A stretch of 24,562 bases of DNA from Plastoroseomonas sp036499545 (GCA_036499545.1 DASYDR010000321.1:1-24562); one strand, 5' to 3'. Positions 16,538 to 23,998 are shown, counted from the first letter of the stretch. Numbers and translations are program-made. Notes: a model not told the origin generated them from the letters alone.

Positions 16538-17548
16538 ATGGCCATGTCGATGAGCGAGTTCGACCATCGCTACAACATGCTGATCGAACGCTTCGCCTCG
16601 GAGCCGGAGCCGGCTTTCGAGAGCCCGGACGAGCAGCGCTTCGTCTGGGGCCGCGACTGGGGCTGCAACAGCGATGTCGGCCGGCTGCGCGTGGTGCTCA
16701 TGCATCGCCCGGGCGAGGAGCAGCACGTCCTGAAGGACCTGCCGCTGATCCCGGAACTCGGCGCCTACGGCGACCCGCGGACCGGCGCCTATTGGCGCGG
16801 CGAGGTGATCCCGAGCCTCGCCGAGCAGCAGGCCCAGCATGACGCGCTGGCCGGTGCGCTGCGCGACGAAGGGGTGGAGGTCGTCTATCTGAAGCGCGTC
16901 GCGGCAGGCCGGCACAAATCCGTCTACACGCGGGATTCCTGCATCGGCGTGAAGGGCGGCATGATCGTCACCCGCATGGGGCCGCGCATCCGTCGTGGCG
17001 AGGAAGCGCCGGTGACGGAGACGCTCGCCGCCCTCGGCGCGCCGATCCTGCGCACCATCCATGGCAGCGGCCTGATGGAAGGCGGCAGCTTCGCCTATAT
17101 CCGCCCGGACGTCGCCGTGGTCGGCGTCTCCTCCCGCGTCAACGAGGAAGGTGCGCGGCAGCTGGAGGAGGTGCTGGCGGTGCAGGGCACGCGGCTGATC
17201 CGGGTGCAGATCCCCGGCTATCGGCTGCATATCGACGGCGCCTTCGTCATGGTCCACCACGACGTCGCCATCGTGAATCCCGCGACCCTGCCCTTCGTCT
17301 TCATGGAGGAGCTGAAGCGCCTCGGCATCCGGATGATCCCGGTGAACCATGAAGACCCGTCCTGGACGGTGAACTGCCTGGCCGTCGCCCCCGGCCGCGT
17401 GCTGATGAGCGACAAGGTCAGCCCCCGCACGCAGGAGGCGCTGGACAAGGCCGGCGTCACCGTGCGGCTGGTGCCTTACGACCGCGTCTGCCTCGGTGGC
17501 GGCGGCATCCACTGCTCGACCAGCCCGCTGGTCCGCGACCCGGAGTAA
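16538..17548 (+). CDS. Amidinotransferase / dimethylarginine dimethylaminohydrolase family protein
   Basis: A 336-residue enzyme of the guanidino-group modifying superfamily (arginine deiminase, DDAH, glycine amidinotransferase fold). The catalytic set can be seen: Glu181 in MEGGSF, His231 and Asp233 in RLHIDGAF, and the nucleophile Cys326 in GGGGIHCSTSPL near the C-terminus, the usual place. The family attacks a guanidino carbon through a Cys-amidino adduct, giving a ureido product or transferring the amidino group. The length differs from ADI (~410) and DDAH (~255-285) and fits the COG1834-like group whose substrates are mostly unknown. The ATG has GGGGAG 10 nt upstream; ATGs at 16544 and 16550 are alternatives. 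Location right after the importer permeases suggests that it acts on the imported compound. Confidence 0.9.
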   Translation: MAMSMSEFDHRYNMLIERFASEPEPAFESPDEQRFVWGRDWGCNSDVGRLRVVLMHRPGEEQHVLKDLPLIPELGAYGDPRTGAYWRGEVIPSLAEQQAQHDALAGALRDEGVEVVYLKRVAAGRHKSVYTRDSCIGVKGGMIVTRMGPRIRRGEEAPVTETLAALGAPILRTIHGSGLMEGGSFAYIRPDVAVVGVSSRVNEEGARQLEEVLAVQGTRLIRVQIPGYRLHIDGAFVMVHHDVAIVNPATLPFVFMEELKRLGIRMIPVNHEDPSWTVNCLAVAPGRVLMSDKVSPRTQEALDKAGVTVRLVPYDRVCLGGGGIHCSTSPLVRDPE

Positions 17549-17551
17549 CCG

Positions 17552-18211
17552 ATGACTTTTTCCCTCATAGGCCGCTGCGCGAAGACGGGGGCCTTCGGTG
17601 CCGCCGTCACCACCTCCGGCATCGCCGTCGGCAGCCGGGTGCCGTTTTGCGCGCCCGGTATCGGTGCGGTGCTGACCCAGCACCGCACCGATCCGCGCCT
17701 CGGCCCGCGCGGCATCGAATTGCTGCGTTCGGGTTGCACGGCGGCGGAGGCGGTGGCGGCACTCGCCGCCTCCACCCCGCATCACCGCTGGCGCCAGCTC
17801 GCGGCGATGGATGCCGCCGGCCGCACCGCGCATTTCCACGGCGCCGCGGTGAAGCCTGCCCACAACGACGCGCATGGCCAGGATGTGGTCGCGATCGGCA
17901 ATATCCTGGCCAATGACCAGGTGCCGCGCGCCATGGCCGATGCCTTCCTGGCGGCCCCGGACGAGCCGTTGGCCGAACGGCTGATGCGCGGCCTGGAAGC
18001 CGGGGAAGCGGCCGGCGGCGAACATGGCGAAGTCCGTTCCGCCGTGCTGGTGGTCGTGGAGACGGAGGTGTTTCCCCTGGTCGATCTCCGTATCGACTGG
18101 GCCGATGCCCCGATTCCCGCCCTGCGCGCGCTCTGGGATCGCTATCGGCCGGAGATGCGCGAATACGTCGTCCGCGCCACCGATCCGGAGGCGGCCAGGC
18201 CGGTCGCGTAG
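17552..18211 (+). CDS. DUF1028 domain-containing protein (Ntn-hydrolase-like)
   Basis: A 219-residue protein beginning MTFSLIGRCAKTGAFGAAVTT, the characteristic start of DUF1028 proteins, which are predicted to have an Ntn-hydrolase-like fold and are often encoded beside amino-acid or peptide catabolic genes. The DUF1028 core fills nearly the whole protein, with no extra C-terminal peptidoglycan-binding domain. Its biochemical role is not established. Only 3 nt separate it from the amidinotransferase-family gene, and its GGAG ribosome site overlaps that gene's end, so it is the last gene of the importer operon. Its TAG stop runs directly into a palindromic element. Confidence 0.9.
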   Translation: MTFSLIGRCAKTGAFGAAVTTSGIAVGSRVPFCAPGIGAVLTQHRTDPRLGPRGIELLRSGCTAAEAVAALAASTPHHRWRQLAAMDAAGRTAHFHGAAVKPAHNDAHGQDVVAIGNILANDQVPRAMADAFLAAPDEPLAERLMRGLEAGEAAGGEHGEVRSAVLVVVETEVFPLVDLRIDWADAPIPALRALWDRYRPEMREYVVRATDPEAARPVA

Positions 18212-18270
18212 AGCGTGATCGGTTGAGGTGGAATCACCGAAAACCGTGAATCACGCGATCAAACAAGCTC
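18211..18270. repeat. Nested palindromic intergenic element, left module
   Basis: A series of short paired arms nest around one centre: GAGC (18211) with GCTC (18267), GTGAT (18215) with ATCAC (18250), GGTT (18221) with AACC (18242), and GGTG (18227) with CACC (18235). The whole can fold as one interrupted cruciform beginning on the stop codon of the DUF1028 gene. It looks like a dispersed intergenic palindrome of the REP type, but other genomic copies cannot be seen from this window. Confidence 0.5.
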
Positions 18271-18313
18271 TGGAGCAGGATGCGTGAGCGCTTGCGAACG
18301 CATCCTGCTCCAG
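18270..18313. repeat. Long perfect inverted repeat, right module (also terminator-like)
   Basis: CTGGAGCAGGATGCG (18270-18284) and CGCATCCTGCTCCAG (18299-18313) are perfectly complementary. One further T-A pair gives a 16-bp stem with a 12-nt loop. It directly abuts the left module. It could end the upstream operon's transcript, although no T-run follows; the perfect arms also fit a mobile REP/MITE-like sequence. Confidence 0.7.
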
Positions 18314-18391
18314 GACTGTAACGTCCCCAAGCTGTCATGCCGTCGGGTGGGGCGGGAGGCTAAGCGCTGCGCTGCAAAAAGAGGCGCAGGG

Positions 18392-19171
18392 ATGCTCGAA
18401 CTACAGGGCCTGACGCGGCGTTTCGGCGATCGCCTGGCGGTGGATGGCGTGTCGCTGGTCATCCCGGATGGGCAGATGGTGGGCGTGATCGGCCGCTCCG
18501 GCGCCGGCAAATCCACCCTGCTGCGCATGCTCAACCGGCTGACCGAGCCGAGCACGGGGCGCATCCTCGCCGGCGGGCGGGATGTGACGGCGATGCGCGG
18601 CCGCGCGTTGCGCGGCTGGCGCGCCGAATGCGCCATGATCTTCCAGCAGTTCAACCTGGTGCACCGCCTGGACGTGCTGACCAATGTGCTGATCGGGCGC
18701 CTCCATCACCGCGGCACGCTCTCCTCGCTCCTCAAGCGCTTCACCGCGCAGGAACGGGCGGCGGCGCTGGCGACGCTCGACCGCTTCGACATGACCGGAA
18801 CCGTTCTGCAGCGGGCGGATACGCTCTCCGGCGGCCAGCAGCAGCGCGTCGCCATCGCCCGTGCCCTGATGCAGCGCCCGCGCCTGATCCTGGCCGATGA
18901 GCCAGTCGCTTCCCTCGATCCGCGCAACACGACGGTGGTCATGGACGCCCTGGCCAGTGTGAACCGGCAGGACGGGCTCACCGTGATCGTCAACCTGCAC
19001 CACCTCGACCTCGCCCGGCAGTATTGCGACCGCATCATCGGCATGTCCGAAGGGCGCGTCGTCTTCGACGGCCCGCCGGCCACGCTCACCCCCGACCGCG
19101 TGCGCGCCCTTTATGGCGTCGCCGAAGCGGCGTTCCACGCGGAGGTGGAACAACCCGCCCTGGTCCATTGA
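18392..19171 (+). CDS. Phosphonate-type ABC transporter ATP-binding protein (PhnC-like), orphan
   Basis: A 259-residue ABC ATPase most like PhnC. It has Walker A GRSGAGKST (34-42), a Q-loop in IFQQFNLVHRLDVLTNVLIGRL (typical of PhnC), signature LSGGQQQ (145-151), Walker B ending LADEP (Asp169, Glu170), and NLHHLDLARQYCDRIIG at the switch region. In phosphonate/phosphate importers PhnC works with binding protein PhnD and permease PhnE. Neither is adjacent here: upstream is a palindrome pair and downstream a convergent unrelated gene. It may serve a distant permease or be a leftover. ATG 18392 follows GAGG at 18381-18384; upstream in-frame starts would extend into the inverted repeat. Confidence 0.88.
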   Translation: MLELQGLTRRFGDRLAVDGVSLVIPDGQMVGVIGRSGAGKSTLLRMLNRLTEPSTGRILAGGRDVTAMRGRALRGWRAECAMIFQQFNLVHRLDVLTNVLIGRLHHRGTLSSLLKRFTAQERAAALATLDRFDMTGTVLQRADTLSGGQQQRVAIARALMQRPRLILADEPVASLDPRNTTVVMDALASVNRQDGLTVIVNLHHLDLARQYCDRIIGMSEGRVVFDGPPATLTPDRVRALYGVAEAAFHAEVEQPALVH

Positions 19172-19173
19172 TG

Positions 19174-19213
19174 CCGCGCCCGGTGCGGGTGCTGCGGCAG
19201 GCGCGCGGCGCGG
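19174..19213. terminator. Possible bidirectional stem-loop between convergent genes
   Basis: CCGCGCC (19174-19180) pairs with GGCGCGG (19207-19213) around a 26-nt GC-rich loop, in the 48-nt gap between the convergent phnC-like and carbonic-anhydrase-like genes. There is no T-tract on either strand. The position suits a shared terminator, but in sequence this GC-rich the pairing could be chance. Confidence 0.3.
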
Positions 19214-19219
19214 GCCGGG

Positions 19220-19750
19220 TCAGCCGACGACGCGCAGGCCCTTGCTGAAGCGCTTCCAGTTGCGCGAATAGCTGGCGGCGGACCCCAGCAGCTTCTCGGC
19301 CGCCGCGGCGTCGAGGGTGCGGATCGCCTTGGCCGGGGAGCCCACGATCAGCGAATAATCCGGGAATTCCTTGCCTTCGGTAACCAGCGCATTGGCGCCG
19401 ACCAGGCAGTGCTTCCCGATCTTCGCGCCGTTCAGCACGGTGGCGCCCATGCCGATCAGGGATCCGTCGCCGACCGTGCAGCCATGCAGGATGGCGTGGT
19501 GCCCGACGGTGACGTCGGCGCCGATCGTGGTCGGGAATTTCGGATCGGCGTGCAGCATGGCGCCTTCCTGGACGTTGGTGCGGGCGCCGAGCGTGATCGG
19601 TTCATTGTCGCCGCGCAGCACGGCGCCGAACCAGATGCTGACATCCTCGCCCAGGATCACCTGGCCGATGACATGCGCATCGGGCGCCACCCAGAACCGG
19701 CCCTCGCCGGGGGTCTCGGGGGTCAGGTCGTCGAGGGCATAGAGCGGCAT
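19220..19750 (-). CDS. Gamma-carbonic anhydrase family protein (left-handed beta-helix)
   Basis: A 176-residue hexapeptide-repeat protein. Repeats of the [LIV]Gxxxx kind run from about residue 28 to 140 and would form a left-handed beta-helix trimer. By alignment with archaeal Cam the metal-binding histidines are His67 (MLHAD), His84 (VGHHA) and His89 (ILHGC), all present. Relatives include YrdA, PaaY and CaiE, for which carbonic anhydrase or thioesterase-type activities have been described or proposed, so CO2 hydration is only one option. PaaY/CaiE-like proteins occur with CoA pathways, which fits the CoA genes upstream in this operon. The ATG is preceded by AAGGAGAA. Confidence 0.9.
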   Translation of the reverse strand: MPLYALDDLTPETPGEGRFWVAPDAHVIGQVILGEDVSIWFGAVLRGDNEPITLGARTNVQEGAMLHADPKFPTTIGADVTVGHHAILHGCTVGDGSLIGMGATVLNGAKIGKHCLVGANALVTEGKEFPDYSLIVGSPAKAIRTLDAAAAEKLLGSAASYSRNWKRFSKGLRVVG

Positions 19751-19777
19751 GGCGGTTCTCCTTCACGGCCCATTCAG

Positions 19778-19806
19778 CCACCGCTGGCCAAAAGGCGCCA
19801 GGGTGG
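19778..19806 (-). other. Stem-loop between Bug receptor 1 and the carbonic-anhydrase-like gene
   Basis: CCACC and CTGGC (19778-19782, 19784-19788) pair with GCCAG and GGTGG (19797-19801, 19802-19806), giving ten pairs with one bulged G and an 8-nt loop. It lies 11 nt after the receptor stop in the direction of transcription. No T-run follows, so RNA stabilisation or attenuation is as likely as termination. Confidence 0.4.
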
Positions 19807-19816
19807 TGCCCGCTGG

Positions 19817-20785
19817 TCAGTCCAGCGTGATCCGCCCTTCGCGCACGATCCGCCCCCACTTCGCGTGCTCGCTCTCAAGGTAGGTGCGGAACGCCTCCGG
19901 CGTGGAGCCCAGCGGCTCGCTGCCTTCGGCGGCCAGGCGGGCGATGGTCTCTTCCCGCGCCAGGGCCTTGCGCACTTCCTCGTTCAGGCGCGTGACGATC
20001 GCATCGGGGATGCGGGCGGGGCCGACCATGCCGGTCCAGTTCATCGCCTCATAGCCCTCATAACCCAGCTCCGCGACCGTCGGCACCTCGGGGAAGGTGC
20101 GGCTGCGCTGCGGGGAGGTGACGGCCAGCGCGCGGACATCGCCCGATTCCAGCACGCCTTTCACCGCCAGCGGATTGGCCCAGAAGGCTTCCAGCCGGCC
20201 GCCCAGCAGGTCGGTCACCACCGGTGCGGCACCGCGATAGGGGACGGAGGTGATGGGCACGCCGCAGCGGCGGGCGAACATCTCGCCGGCCAGATGGCCA
20301 ACGGTGCCGCTGCCGGAATGCCCGACCGGCTGCGCGCCGCCCTGGGCGCGGCCGGCGGCGACATAGTCGGCCAGGCTGCGGATGCGGGACGCGCGCGGTA
20401 CCACCAGCACGCAGGGCTGCTGCGCCACCAGGCTGATCAGGCTGAAATCGCGCAGCGAGTCGAATGGGATGGAAGGGTAGAGCGTCGGGTTGATGGCGAG
20501 GTTCGCCGTCTGCCCCATGCCGATCGTGTAGCCGTCGGGCGCGGATTTCGCGACGGCGTCGAGGCCGATATTGCCGCCGGCGCCGGGGCGGTTGTCGGCC
20601 ACGATGTTCCAGCCGGTGGCATTCGCCATGCGGGTGCCGATCTCGCGCGAGATCACATCGGTGCCGCCGGCCGGCGGGAAGGGGACGATCAGGCGGATCG
20701 GCCGGTCCGGATAGCCGGCCTGCGCAAACGCGAGGCGTGGCAGGGCGAGGATGGTGCCTGCGGCGAGCAGGGCGCGGCGATGCAT
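19817..20785 (-). CDS. Bug-family (TctC-like) periplasmic substrate-binding protein, copy 1
   Basis: A 322-residue extracytoplasmic receptor. A signal peptide MHRRALLAAGTILALPRLAFAQA is followed by the family's opening YPDRPIRLIVPFPPAGGTD, then DNRPGAGGNIG and the VPTVAELG region. Bug/TctC receptors bind carboxylates and related small acids and deliver them to TctAB membrane proteins. No tctA or tctB gene is in the window, which is common for this greatly expanded family. ATG 20785 is chosen because GGGAGAG lies 5 nt upstream; ATG 20803 would place that site inside the gene. It is a close paralogue of the neighbouring receptor, roughly two-thirds identical by eye, so a tandem duplication is likely. 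Confidence 0.93.
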   Translation of the reverse strand: MHRRALLAAGTILALPRLAFAQAGYPDRPIRLIVPFPPAGGTDVISREIGTRMANATGWNIVADNRPGAGGNIGLDAVAKSAPDGYTIGMGQTANLAINPTLYPSIPFDSLRDFSLISLVAQQPCVLVVPRASRIRSLADYVAAGRAQGGAQPVGHSGSGTVGHLAGEMFARRCGVPITSVPYRGAAPVVTDLLGGRLEAFWANPLAVKGVLESGDVRALAVTSPQRSRTFPEVPTVAELGYEGYEAMNWTGMVGPARIPDAIVTRLNEEVRKALAREETIARLAAEGSEPLGSTPEAFRTYLESEHAKWGRIVREGRITLD

Positions 20786-20838
20786 GGTGTCTCTCCCGTT
20801 CATGGTGCCGGTTGTCCCGGGCTGCTTTTGATGGGGAA

Positions 20839-20858
20839 GGGCGGGCCCGTGCCCGCCC
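20839..20858 (-). other. GC stem-loop between the two Bug receptor genes
   Basis: GGGCGGGC (20839-20846) and GCCCGCCC (20851-20858) form a perfect 8-bp all-GC stem with a 4-nt loop. It begins 10 nt after the stop of receptor copy 2 in the transcribed direction. The next bases on the transcript are TTCCCC, only weakly terminator-like. It may hold back transcription into copy 1 or protect the 3' end of the copy-2 message. Confidence 0.5.
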
Positions 20859-20868
20859 GACCCGGGTG

Positions 20869-21840
20869 TCAGTCGACCTGGAAATTCCCTTCCCGCACCA
20901 CCTGGCCCCATTTGGCGATTTCCGCTTCCAGCTTGCTGCGGAATTCGGCCGGGCTGGAGCCCACCGGCTCGCTGCCGGCGGTGGCGAGGTGGGCGATGAG
21001 TTCGGGCGTGGCGAGTGCCTTGCGCATCTCCTCGTTCAGCCGGGCCAGGATCGGCTCCGGCAGGCGGGCGGGCGCCACCAGGCCGGTCCAGTTCATGGCT
21101 TCGAAACCGGGGAAGCCCTGTTCGGCCACGGTCGGCACATCGGGGAAGGCGCGCGCGCGGGTGGCGGAGGTGACGGCGATGCCGCGCAGGTCGCCCGATG
21201 CCAGCATGCCCCGCACCGAGAGCGGGTCCGCCGAGTAGACGTCGACCCGCCCTGCCACCAGATCGGTGATGACGGGGCCGGCGCCGCGATAGGGGATCTG
21301 GGTGATCTCGACCTGGGCGACGCGGCACAGCATCTCGCCGGAGAGGTGGCCGACGGTGCCGTTGCCCGGATGCCCGGCGCTGAGCTGGCCGGGGCGCGCC
21401 CGCGCCGCGGCCAGGAGATCGGCCAGGCTGTGCACCGGGGACTGCTTCGCGACCACGACGATGTTCGGCTGCTGCGCGACCAGGCCGATCGGCGCGAAGT
21501 CGCGCAGCGAATCATAGGGCATGTGCCGGTAGAGCGTGGCGTTGATGGCCAGGTTGGAGGCCTGGCCCATGCCGATGGTGTAGCCGTCGGGCGCCGATTT
21601 CGCGACGGCGTCGAGGCCGATATTGCCGCCGGCGCCGGGCCGGTTGTCGGCGACGATGGTCCAGCCGGTGGCGGCCGCCATACGGTTGCCGACCTCGCGG
21701 GAGATCACGTCGGTGCCGCCGCCGGGCGGGAAGGGAACGATCAGGCGGATCGGCCGCTCTGGGTAGCCGGCCTGCGCCCGCGCCAGGCGCGGCATGGCCA
21801 GCGCCAAGGTGGCGCCGGCCAGAAGTGTACGACGATGCAT
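20869..21840 (-). CDS. Bug-family (TctC-like) periplasmic substrate-binding protein, copy 2
   Basis: A 323-residue receptor with signal peptide MHRRTLLAGATLALAMPRLARAQA and the same Bug landmarks as copy 1: YPERPIRLIVPFPPGGGTD, DNRPGAGGNIGLDAVAKSAPDGYTIGMGQ and EAMNWTG. The two copies differ most in the middle third (after the SLADY/SLADL stretch), where ligand-contacting loops of the family lie, so they may bind different acids. It starts 36 nt after the CoA-transferase stop, a spacing that suggests one transcript from the truncated receptor through both copies. The ribosome site is weak (GGAG about 13 nt from ATG 21840). Confidence 0.93.
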   Translation of the reverse strand: MHRRTLLAGATLALAMPRLARAQAGYPERPIRLIVPFPPGGGTDVISREVGNRMAAATGWTIVADNRPGAGGNIGLDAVAKSAPDGYTIGMGQASNLAINATLYRHMPYDSLRDFAPIGLVAQQPNIVVVAKQSPVHSLADLLAAARARPGQLSAGHPGNGTVGHLSGEMLCRVAQVEITQIPYRGAGPVITDLVAGRVDVYSADPLSVRGMLASGDLRGIAVTSATRARAFPDVPTVAEQGFPGFEAMNWTGLVAPARLPEPILARLNEEMRKALATPELIAHLATAGSEPVGSSPAEFRSKLEAEIAKWGQVVREGNFQVD

Positions 21841-21876
21841 AGCCTGTGGTGTCTCCGGTGGTCCTGACGGCCTGGG

Positions 21877-23010
21877 TCAGCCCTGCTTCAGCGGGCCCAG
21901 GATCTCCTCATTGTGCTGGCCGATCTTCGGCGGGTCGTGGCGCACCGGCAGGCGCTGGTCGCCGAACTGGATCGGCAGGCCCGGAATCGCCACCTGGCGG
22001 CCGTCGTTCAGCGTGATCGGCAAGAGCCCGCCGCTGGCCCTCAGATGCGCATCCTCGAACAGGTCGGAGGGCTTGTTGATGCGGGAGAAAGGCAGCCCCG
22101 CCTCCTCGCACATCGTCTCCAGCGCCGCGATGTCGTGCTTCCTGAGCAGGCCCGCCACCAGCGGGATCAGCTTTTCCCGGTGCGAGGCGCGCAGGTTGTT
22201 GTCGGCGTAGTCGGGGCTGGCGAGCTCGGGCTCGTTCAGCGCGCGGGTGAAGATCTCCCATTGCCGGTCGGTGACGACGCCGATGAAGATCTGCACGCCG
22301 TCGCTGCTTTCGAAGATGTCGTAGACACCCCAGGCGCGGCGGCCGGCCGGCATCGGCTCCAGCGGCTTGCCGGTGATCACGTTCTGCATCATCTGCGGCG
22401 ACATCAGGAAGGCGGAATTCTCGAACAGGCCGGATTGCAGGTGCTGGCCGCGGCCCGTCGCCTCCCGCTGGCGCAGCGCGCCCATCACGGCGATGGCGCC
22501 GAACATGCCGCCCATCATGTCGTTCACCGAAGCGCCGGCGCGCAGCGGCCGGCCGGGCGGGCCGGTCATGTAGGCCAGGCCGCTCATCATCTGCACCACT
22601 TCGTCGAGCGCGGTGCGCTTCTCATAGGGGCCCGACAGGAAGCCCTTGAGCGAGAGGTAGATCAGCCGCGGATTGCGCAGCGAGAGGGCGCCGTAGCCCA
22701 GGCCCTTCGCTTCCAGCCCGCCGGGGCGGAAATTCTCGATGACGACGTCGGCGGTGTCGGTCAGCCGCATCAGCGTATCGAGGTCGCCGGCATTGTCGGT
22801 GCCGAGCGTCACGCTCTTCTTGTTGCGGTTGAAGCTGGCGAAGAAGCCGACACCGGAGGATTGCAGGTTGCGCGTGTGGTCGCCCTTGCCGGGCGGCTCC
22901 ACCTTGATCACCTCGGCGCCGAGATCGGCGAGGATCAGGCCGCAGGTCGGGCCCATGACCATGTGGGAGAATTCGACGACGCGGACGCCGTGGAGAGGAA
23001 GGGGATCCAT
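21877..23010 (-). CDS. CaiB/BaiF family (class III) CoA-transferase
   Basis: A 377-residue cytoplasmic CoA-transferase. It has the N-terminal GVRVVEFSHMVMGP, LADLGAEVIKVEPP and VVIENFRPG, all typical of the formyl-CoA transferase/carnitine CoA-transferase class. The catalytic Asp, which forms the acyl-aspartyl anhydride, is most likely Asp136 in TALDEVVQMMSG. It moves CoA from a donor such as succinyl-CoA to a carboxylic acid. Directly upstream, 25 nt away, is an HMG-CoA-lyase-like gene, so the acceptor is probably an acid whose CoA ester that lyase cleaves (a 3-hydroxy-3-methylglutarate- or citramalate-like acid; inference). ATG 23010 gives the family's normal N-terminus; longer frames upstream run into the lyase gene. 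Confidence 0.93.
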   Translation of the reverse strand: MDPLPLHGVRVVEFSHMVMGPTCGLILADLGAEVIKVEPPGKGDHTRNLQSSGVGFFASFNRNKKSVTLGTDNAGDLDTLMRLTDTADVVIENFRPGGLEAKGLGYGALSLRNPRLIYLSLKGFLSGPYEKRTALDEVVQMMSGLAYMTGPPGRPLRAGASVNDMMGGMFGAIAVMGALRQREATGRGQHLQSGLFENSAFLMSPQMMQNVITGKPLEPMPAGRRAWGVYDIFESSDGVQIFIGVVTDRQWEIFTRALNEPELASPDYADNNLRASHREKLIPLVAGLLRKHDIAALETMCEEAGLPFSRINKPSDLFEDAHLRASGGLLPITLNDGRQVAIPGLPIQFGDQRLPVRHDPPKIGQHNEEILGPLKQG

Positions 23011-23035
23011 GGTGCTGTTTCCGTCCCAGTTCTGA

Positions 23036-23998
23036 TTACGCGGCCGCGCGCAGGCGATGCGCGGCCAGGCCGCCGCCGCGCAGCATGGCCGATGGCAGGC
23101 GATGGCCGACGATGCGCTCGGCGAGCGCCGAGGCTTCCAGCATCGCCTCCAGATCGATGCCGGTCGAGATGCCCATTTCCTCGCAGAGGAAGACCAACTC
23201 CTCGGTGGCAATATTGCCCGGCGCGCCGGGATGCTTCGCGAAGGGGCAACCGCCGAGGCCGCCGACCGCCGCGTCGAAATTGCGCACGCCCATGCGCAGC
23301 CCGGCCAGGGCGCAGGCGATGCCGACGCCGCGGGTATCGTGCAGGTGCAGGGTGATGGAGGGTTCCGGCCAGCGGTTGCGCACCGCGCCGACCACGCGTT
23401 CCACCTGTGCCGGATTGGCCCAGCCCATGGAATCGGCGATCGAGATGCGGGTGATGGTGCAGCCGGTCTCCGCCGCCAGCGCCATCGCGTCGGCCGCGGC
23501 GGCGACCGTCTGTTCGGCGGTGACGTTGCCGGAGAAATTGCAGCCGAAGGAGGCCTGCACGCTGATGCGGTTCACCGGCACGCCGCGCGCATGATGCTCC
23601 GCCACGTTGATGCGCATGGCGTCGAGCTGCGCCAGCCGGTCGCGATTCAGGTTCTGCCTGGAGAAAGCCTCGGAGGCGCTGACGGTGATCGAGCCGGCGA
23701 TGCCGAGGCGGTCCTTGAAGGCGAGAGCCCGGTCCAGGCCGCGCGGGTTGAACCAGAGCGCGCCATAGGTGACGCCTTCGCGCGGCGTGAAGCCGGCGAC
23801 CACCGCTTCGGCATCCGCCCAGCCCGGTACCAGCTTCGGATTGACGAAGGACGCCACCTGGATGCGCCGCACGCCGGTGGCGGAAAGGGCATCGATCAGC
23901 GCGATCTTGTCCGCGGTCGGGATCGGGCCGGGCTCGATCTGGAAGCCCTCGCGCGGGCCTTCCTCCATGATGTCGATGGAAGCCGGGTAGTCGCTCAT
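23036..23998 (-). CDS. Hydroxymethylglutaryl-CoA lyase-like protein
   Basis: A 320-residue TIM-barrel lyase of the HMGL/DRE-TIM superfamily. Motifs by residue are EGPREGFQ (13-20), SFVNPKLVP (50-58), metal-binding LHLHDT (His218, His220), and GLGGCPFAK with catalytic-loop Cys251, followed by GNIATEEL (Asn262). Human HMG-CoA lyase uses Asp42 in GPRDGLQ as a metal ligand; here it is Glu17, a conservative change that may mark a different substrate subfamily. The expected reaction is retro-Claisen/aldol cleavage of a 3-hydroxyacyl-CoA to acetyl-CoA and a keto acid. It lies 20 nt after a Bug receptor gene and 25 nt before the CoA-transferase. The start follows GAGGAA. Confidence 0.92.
   Translation of the reverse strand: MSDYPASIDIMEEGPREGFQIEPGPIPTADKIALIDALSATGVRRIQVASFVNPKLVPGWADAEAVVAGFTPREGVTYGALWFNPRGLDRALAFKDRLGIAGSITVSASEAFSRQNLNRDRLAQLDAMRINVAEHHARGVPVNRISVQASFGCNFSGNVTAEQTVAAAADAMALAAETGCTITRISIADSMGWANPAQVERVVGAVRNRWPEPSITLHLHDTRGVGIACALAGLRMGVRNFDAAVGGLGGCPFAKHPGAPGNIATEELVFLCEEMGISTGIDLEAMLEASALAERIVGHRLPSAMLRGGGLAAHRLRAAA

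Noticed and set aside
18211..18313. A CRISPR array or transposon end
   Set aside because: There is no repeated unit with regular spacers, no transposase gene and no flanking target-site duplication visible.
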